Origin: Chara braunii
Taxonomy: Eukaryota > Streptophyta > Charophyceae > Charales > Characeae
DNA: 33,438 nt
Assembly (NCBI GenBank): GCA_003427395.1
Contig: BFEA01000007.1
Coordinates: 3,630,336 to 3,663,773 of the forward strand
Direction: 5' to 3'
The position numbers and the translations under genes are program-made. Below, piece by piece: positions 28,475 through 33,438 of the stretch (positions within the stretch are counted from its first letter, which is position 1; every line of letters begins with the position of its first letter). The notes beneath the pieces were generated by a model. It saw only the letters and a program-made list of their open reading frames with translations. It ran no database searches and was not told where the DNA came from.

Positions 28475-30898
28475 CTAACCACTGGGCCTGTTAGCAGGCC
28501 CCGCGAACGAGGTGGAGGACCATTTCTGAGCAAGGAGGTTCTTCAGGTATATGGATTGGAGGAGTTTGTTCTTCGGAAGTTTCTCATTGAAACTGCTCAG
28601 AAAGCCTGCATCAGACAAGTGTTGTACCTCCATTTGTCGGAGAGAGTCCCGATCCTCATCAATGAAGAGGGAGAGAGGGATCACTCGCATACCCTCCTCT
28701 AGGAGGGCGTCGAAACGATCCGGGGGGATGCAAGCATCCAACAGGGGGGCGAAGATCTTGCAATTTTTGTCTTCGAGTTCCACGTAGAACCGTGGTTGGG
28801 CCATGTCTGGGACTAACCTGACCGGGAACCGTTCTGCATACATGTGCTTTACTACAGTCATAATCGCCTGTGGGGTGACCGATTCTTCTATCATCTGTGT
28901 CAAAAAGTTGATTTTTCCTTCCGATGGTTGCCAAGCTATCACGTGTATTGTACCATTTACTAGCGAGCAGATTATTGGTAGCAACCATTTTTCCAGCGGA
29001 GCTGGTTGGCTTCTTGTTGCTGTTATGGCCCGTATGCTTCTGGATGTCTTAACTCCTGCCTGTGGGAGTGTTTCCCGTCCCTTCCCTGTTCTACCCGATG
29101 GCGAGGAATCGACACAACTCGAGGTGGATGATCTAGAGCCTTCTTGCATGGGGGCGTTAGCCGCCGGGGCTGCTTCGAGCATCAAGAGTTGATTGGGCCT
29201 CGGGCGGGCTATCCTTGGAACTTTCAGAGGGGACTGACCCCTCCTACTGCGGCCGTGCTTTGCGTGGGCTGACGAGGATGCCTCTTCGTTCTCTGATTGT
29301 CTGAGTCTAGATACATTCGGACTCACTGAGGGGAGTGGGTCGGGCATGCCCTGTTGAGCCGAGGAAAGGTAATGTGATTGATCGAGCTCCGTCCCCGGGG
29401 GGGGGGGCTCGTCTTGTGCCATGGCAACTGCTTGCATTAGGTGTGACATCGCAGGGATCAGTTCCTGATGTGTAATCGGGGGGACAAATGTCCTCTGAAT
29501 CCTTGGTTGGGTGGCCATTTCCGCCTGAAAGTGAGCGTCAAACAGGGCCCGGTCCTGTCTCTCTACCGGCGAAAAGATAGGATTGTTGATCGCATGTACC
29601 TGGTTCGTCGGTATTCCTGGCCTACCTGACCCTACTCTTTGGGCTTCTGGTTCCACAAAGGCCCTTCCTTCTGGGGAGGGGCTTCTCTGCAATGCTGCTG
29701 CGGAGGGGATTGGGCCAGGGGCTAGGTTGCCTTTGTATCTAGGGATGTTCCCGCGCCTGTTCGACCGCGAGCGTGCGCTCTGCAACGAGTTCTGGGACGA
29801 CGAGTCATCACCGTCTGAGCCCTCCTCCCTCGATGTCCGGTTCCGTCTAAAATGACTACGACGCCGGTTGGGATTCTCCTTCTTCCTGTTACATTGGTCT
29901 TCCGTATGGAAGTACCATTTGCAATTGGAACAATAAGGGGTATCTGCGGAGGCCAGCTTGACCTCAACCATATCCCCTTCCTTAGTTCTAACCCATACCC
30001 TGTCCACAAACTGTGCTCGGCATTCCGGGTCTAGTTCGCATCTGACATTGAGTAAGCGTGGGTTGGATTTGAAGCGATCCAGAGGGTCCATTTTCAACAC
30101 TGGACCGATTACACGCTTCAGAGCTGAGTAGAGGTATACATACGTGTCTAGCGGGACTTGTATGGCCAAAACCCAAAATGTATTCTCTAGCTCCACTTTG
30201 CGAAACTCTTTCCACTCCACCCTCATCATCCAGGCGTTCATTGCGAAAATGTACTGCATTCTCTTCAGCGTCACCTCACCTTCCCCCTCATTTATCATCC
30301 ATTCCGCCACCACTTTGTCCCTCGCCACATAGGAGATAACGTTTGGTCCCTCAAATTTGATTCGTCCCCTTTCTGCCGGGGGATAAAAAATTCCATCCTT
30401 CTGCCAGCCATTCTCATAGGCTCTAACAATGTCCTCTTTTACCCTTCGTGGTAGGTCGCGTGCTTCATCCCGGAAAATGATTACCACTGTGCGTTCTTTT
30501 AGCCATCTGATTTTTATATCATCGAATTTTTCGTTCACTGTCACTACCGCCTCGTTACCTTCGATGACAACGTCGTCAATGGGGACATCCTTCGGACATA
30601 ATCCATTGTCATAACACAGTGACAAGAGCATTCGAGCTCTTTTATCGAATGCATCTGGGTGAGATTCCTGCGATCCTTCTACATCCCCTTCCGCCATGAC
30701 ATACTCTACCGTGGCTTGTTCCGCCATATCGGAGCTGATTGTTGTCGAGTACAAATTAGCTAAAGCGTATAGAAGAGGAGCGCCCCTTCCGGAGGGGAGG
30801 GGGCGTATAGCTGACTTACTCGGACTCGATGTGCTGCAAGTTAGGTAAATTAGGAGCGCGTTTACAGCCGTAACCTGGGTGGTAGCGTAGCTGCACAT
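28475..30898 (-). CDS. LINE C ORF1: DUF4283-like / zinc-knuckle RNA-binding protein
   Basis: Intact 807-codon frame. The better start is probably Met58 (30727, MAEQATVEY), since the first 57 residues look like leader sequence and LINE A ORF1 begins even further in. Residues about 88-320 resemble DUF4283 of plant LINE ORF1 proteins (W(M)MRVEW, FWVLAIQVPL, ALKRVIGPVLKMD, RLLNVRCELD). A CX2CX4HX4C knuckle follows at Cys323, Cys326, His331, Cys336. Residues about 340-630 form an Arg/Ser/Pro-rich linker with a NRRRSHFRRNR basic patch. Residues about 635-795 form a C-terminal domain conserved in LINEs A and B (WLLPIICSLV, VIAWQ, ERFPVRLVPD, RVIPLSLFID, LPKNKLLQS). Expected role: binding LINE RNA and carrying ORF2. 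The C-terminal domain is unfamiliar to me. Its being open while ORF2 is broken suggests a fairly young copy. Confidence 0.88.
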   Translation of the reverse strand: MCSYATTQVTAVNALLIYLTCSTSSPSKSAIRPLPSGRGAPLLYALANLYSTTISSDMAEQATVEYVMAEGDVEGSQESHPDAFDKRARMLLSLCYDNGLCPKDVPIDDVVIEGNEAVVTVNEKFDDIKIRWLKERTVVIIFRDEARDLPRRVKEDIVRAYENGWQKDGIFYPPAERGRIKFEGPNVISYVARDKVVAEWMINEGEGEVTLKRMQYIFAMNAWMMRVEWKEFRKVELENTFWVLAIQVPLDTYVYLYSALKRVIGPVLKMDPLDRFKSNPRLLNVRCELDPECRAQFVDRVWVRTKEGDMVEVKLASADTPYCSNCKWYFHTEDQCNRKKENPNRRRSHFRRNRTSREEGSDGDDSSSQNSLQSARSRSNRRGNIPRYKGNLAPGPIPSAAALQRSPSPEGRAFVEPEAQRVGSGRPGIPTNQVHAINNPIFSPVERQDRALFDAHFQAEMATQPRIQRTFVPPITHQELIPAMSHLMQAVAMAQDEPPPPGTELDQSHYLSSAQQGMPDPLPSVSPNVSRLRQSENEEASSSAHAKHGRSRRGQSPLKVPRIARPRPNQLLMLEAAPAANAPMQEGSRSSTSSCVDSSPSGRTGKGRETLPQAGVKTSRSIRAITATRSQPAPLEKWLLPIICSLVNGTIHVIAWQPSEGKINFLTQMIEESVTPQAIMTVVKHMYAERFPVRLVPDMAQPRFYVELEDKNCKIFAPLLDACIPPDRFDALLEEGMRVIPLSLFIDEDRDSLRQMEVQHLSDAGFLSSFNEKLPKNKLLQSIYLKNLLAQKWSSTSFAGPANRPSG

Positions 30899-31718
30899 AG
30901 GCTGCTACCTCTTCTCCAATCCACGTGCCTTGGTAAAACGCAGTGTGAGGTGAGATTTGAAACCCAGATCTCAACAGCCCAGTGATTGTACCAAGTCTAA
31001 TCGACTCGATCTTAACTCCTACTCGGTCGGAATAGCAGGTGAGATTGGCACTGACGGGTCCCGAGCTGTGAGTCCTGATGTATTGCCCTAATCCAATGAC
31101 TAGAGTGAGCTACCCATCGGAATCCACATTTGAGTACCAGTCCTTCGCGAGTAACCCTATCCCTAATTCTGAGGTCTGACAGGGCCTAGATATACAAACA
31201 ATCTACCGATGTGCTTTTACTTCTGCCATGGAGGTTCTGCGAAGAAGATGTGATATTACCCCGTAGCTCGATCGTTGCCGAACGTCTTCACCTGCTGCCA
31301 TTCCTAGTACCTGTCGGAGGCCCGTATCTGTCCATGCCGTAACCAGCATTCGCCCCTTGGCTGCTTGCGCGTCTTTCCTTCGACCGATCCGGTTGCGTAT
31401 AGCCGGCTATGAGACTTCACCTTCTCTCACTTTACCCACGCCACTTGAGATTGACGGGGAATGATGTACAGTTACCACTGTAGACGCGGAGGACATCTAC
31501 CATCTGGGTAAACGGGGATATGAGTGAACGATGAGATTCTCACTCTGCCATAGCCGAGGCCATGGTGAATCGCCGTACCCACAGTAACTCGCACTGCGGT
31601 AGAGCGAGAACTGTCGATGTGCCTAGCGGTGACCACGTGCGGTTCCCGGTAGGCGGGCGCAGGCCCCGAGCGCTAAACCAGCGCAGTCGGCGGCGCCGTC
31701 CCCATTCGTCTGGATTCC
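30899..31718. other. probable LINE C 5' UTR with tRNA-promoter-like stretches
   Basis: No protein is visible. On the minus strand, 31000-30940 reads ACTTGGTACAATCACTGGGC...GGGTTTCAAATCTCACC, which resembles tRNA D- and T-arm sequence (B-box-like, one base too long). About 31130-31080 on the same strand reads GGGTAGCTCACTCTAG, which is A-box-like. No cloverleaf closes, so this is not a tRNA gene. It may be a tRNA-derived SINE relic or an internal pol III-like promoter region. Confidence 0.35.
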
Positions 31719-31839
31719 CAGGGTAGTTTTTTCGGGGGTAGTGGGGAGGACTAGGAAAAAGGTAAAACTTTTCAAAAAAAGTTAGGCTGTGGAGAGAGGG
31801 GTAGTGTAGTTTTTGTCTGGTTCGTTCGTTCGGTACGTC

Positions 31840-32000
31840 TGAATTGTTGGGCGCTAATGCCCACTGAACTCCTGCTGGGCCTGCCCCAGTAGTCTGAGTC
31901 TGGAGTAGTTCCGGGTTGTTTGTGAGGATTCCCGGCCTCATAGGTTTTGGTCTTGAATGGAATTCTCGCTTTTTCCCCAAAAAAAAAAAGAAAAGAAAGT
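31840..32000 (+). mobile_element. LINE D: 5'-truncated 3' end of the same LINE family
   Basis: Plus-strand sequence that aligns with the last part of the LINE A and LINE C 3' UTRs (GGGCCTGCCCCAGTAGTCTG, then GTTTGTGAGGATTCCCGGCC TCATAGG at about 31915-31945) and ends in an A-rich tail at 31980-32000. No coding part remains, as is usual for 5'-truncated LINE insertions. The tail stops 10 bp before the TIR copy at 32011. Confidence 0.75.
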
Positions 32001-32010
32001 GACGGATGGC

Positions 32011-32029
32011 GAGTAGTGCAACTAGGCCC
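32011..32029 (-). repeat. 19-bp terminal-inverted-repeat copy (right)
   Basis: GAGTAGTGCAACTAGGCCC is the exact inverted copy of 770-788, with TGG directly outside, as at 767-769. It is the only clear remnant of this small transposon family at this end of the window. Confidence 0.7.
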
Positions 32030-33172
32030 TGGAACGCAAGCCACGCTGCCGCGGGAGGGCGAGCGGGCGGCAGCTCGGCTGAGACCCCGGCCTCGTCCAT
32101 GCAGGATCTGGGCGGGACCTGTCGCCCAAAGCGACGGCACAGGGCGCGGCGCCCCGTGCCCTTGGGCGGTACGCCCTACCTTGGCCTGCCCGCTAGGACG
32201 AACCCCAGTTCGGCCGCAAGAGGGGTAAATTGTTCTGTTCCCTTGCCGATGCATTTGGTTCAGCCGGAGGCGGCAGTTAGCCGACGACCAGTTGCGTTGG
32301 ACTTTCGGCGGCAGTGCAGGGACAGTCCAGGACAGGGCGGGGCGGCAGGCGCGCTGCGGCGGCGAGGAGGCCTGCTTTTTCGAGTTGGTAGAATCGCAAT
32401 CGGCCTGAGCAGCGGCTATCGCCCGCCAAAATTTGAAAATTTGATTCCGAGGATAGCTGACGACCGTCAGGATGCACAAGATTGACGGTCGAAATGGAGT
32501 ACAGACGGCCGTAGCTTCGGAAGCAACAGAGGTGTGCAGAGCGACGCATAGCAGTTTACTCGCCGGCTAGGTCCTCCGCCAGCCATCCCAGGCTACAGCG
32601 CACTTCTGTCATCGCCCCGAACGCACTGTCAATCTTGCCTCCCGATCGTGACGTCAATACCCTTCTTCCAAGCGTGCGTATCTGCTATTTGTCTTGTCCG
32701 CTTTACGAGCTATGCTGAGGTCCTCTACGTGTCTTCACGCGCCCTTGCGTTCTCTGTCCTCAGGTGCAGTTGCCTGCCCTGTCCTCACGCGCGTTTTGTC
32801 TTCAGGTTCTGTGCGTGGAAGAGGCGACGGCGGAGAGGAAGGCGAGGACAGTGTGATAGTGGCGGATGTAGCAAGTAGCAGGGTTTAGGAGGTGATCTAC
32901 GGTGACCTTCTCGCACGGTTCTTTCCCAGTCGCGGCGTGTGTTATCGATAGCAAGTAGCAAAAGTCCTCGACCTCGACAGCAGTGTGCCTAGCCGCATGA
33001 TTGATGATGAGGAGCGATACGGACTTGGAGGACCACGAAGAAGACAGACGAAGCGACATACGGTGGCATCCGACGATAAACGAAGACGTAGCTAAAGATC
33101 TCGAATGAGAACTGAGAGGAAGTGGAGATTCCGAACAAAGCGGAATAGATAGATAGTGCGTATGTGTGTGTG

Positions 33173-33174
<2 letters not shown>
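32030..33174. other. non-coding GC-rich stretch
   Basis: Several overlapping short ORFs exist on both strands, as expected for GC-rich DNA, but none resembles a known family. I see no repeat, RNA gene or promoter that I can defend. A short TGTGTG/GATAGATA stretch leads into the GA repeat. Confidence 0.4.

Positions 33175-33220
<46 letters not shown>
33175..33220. repeat. GA microsatellite
   Basis: Uninterrupted GA repeat of 46 bp. Confidence 0.97.
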
Positions 33221-33223
<3 letters not shown>

Positions 33224-33326
33224 GCTGAGAAAGGGGAGCGAGACGGGAGAGAGAGTAGATGCTGCTTGAGAGGTAGTGCCGAGCGGTCGAGAGGAGAAGC
33301 TTGAAAGCTGTGCAGGCTGGTCTTGG

Positions 33327-33349
33327 GAGAGAGAGAGAGAGAGCGAGAG

Positions 33350-33429
<80 letters not shown>
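33327..33429. repeat. GA microsatellite, slightly interrupted
   Basis: GA repeat of about 103 bp with two GAGC interruptions near 33343-33352. Confidence 0.96.
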
Positions 33430-33430
<1 letters not shown>

Positions 33431-33438
33431 CTATTGCT

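Larger units (their letters stand above)
23778..31718 (-). mobile_element. LINE C: near-complete L1-like non-LTR retrotransposon
   Basis: Minus-strand LINE and the best preserved copy. It has ORF1 (30898-28475, uninterrupted), an 88-nt gap, ORF2 (28386-24145, one frameshift region near 27650, one near 24830 and four internal stops), a 3' UTR with the CCCCGGCCTC box, and a poly(A) seen as T run 23778-23806. CAGGGTAG occurs just left of the tail (23768-23775) and again at 31719-31726, a possible target duplication that would set the 5' end near 31718 and leave about 0.8-1 kb of 5' UTR. That repeat is short and may be chance; without it the 5' boundary is only known to lie beyond about 30730. 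Confidence 0.88.

Noticed and set aside
31540-32549. Long GC-rich ORFs on both strands
   Set aside because: They overlap the LINE D 3' UTR and each other in several frames and show no domain; typical of GC-rich non-coding DNA.

Overview
The window is a eukaryotic, repeat-built interval with no host gene that I can recognise. It is dominated by plant-type L1-like LINEs. Their ORF1 has a DUF4283-like domain and a CCHC zinc knuckle. Their ORF2 has an APE-type endonuclease, a reverse transcriptase and a C-terminal zf-RVT-like cysteine motif. This architecture points to the plant lineage (streptophytes). A charophyte alga such as Chara is my best guess, but the sequence does not prove it. Long GT/GA and mononucleotide runs, one N gap and many decayed ORFs also fit a large repeat-rich nuclear genome.

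Layout: 1-93 GT/GA microsatellite; 770-1066 small TIR element(s); about 1080-8830 LINE A (minus strand, heavily decayed, with a 1.05 kb long-TIR element inserted at 4079-5123); 8830-10110 non-coding with a local duplication; 10110-11785 5' part of LINE B (plus strand); 11786-19130 about 7.3 kb without recognisable proteins but with four successive repeat arrays, two of which are arrays of stem-loops whose arms covary; 19131-23145 the rest of LINE B; 23214-23650 a foldback MITE with a TCA target duplication; 23778 to about 31.7 kb LINE C (minus strand, the best preserved, with ORF1 intact); about 31840-32000 the 3' end of a fourth LINE (D, plus strand); 32011-32029 a TIR sequence identical, in inverted orientation, to 770-788; the end of the window is GA microsatellite.

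The LINE copies belong to one superfamily and can be aligned to one another. They share the ORF1 C-terminal domain, the endonuclease, the RT, an identical CX2CX8HX4C spacing near the end of ORF2, and a 3' UTR box with the core CCCCGGCCTC. They differ mainly in the ORF1 linker, which is acidic in A, Gly/Gln-rich in B and Arg/Ser/Pro-rich in C. Many stops in their ORF2s fall on positions that are Trp, Arg or Gln in a sister copy, as expected from C-to-T decay.

The most interesting and least explained signal is the array at 14153-14975. It holds ten copies of a nearly invariant 19-nt core, each flanked by different but mutually complementary arms. A second array of stem-loops with compensatory changes lies at 16733-17294. 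Both sit inside the segment that splits LINE B.
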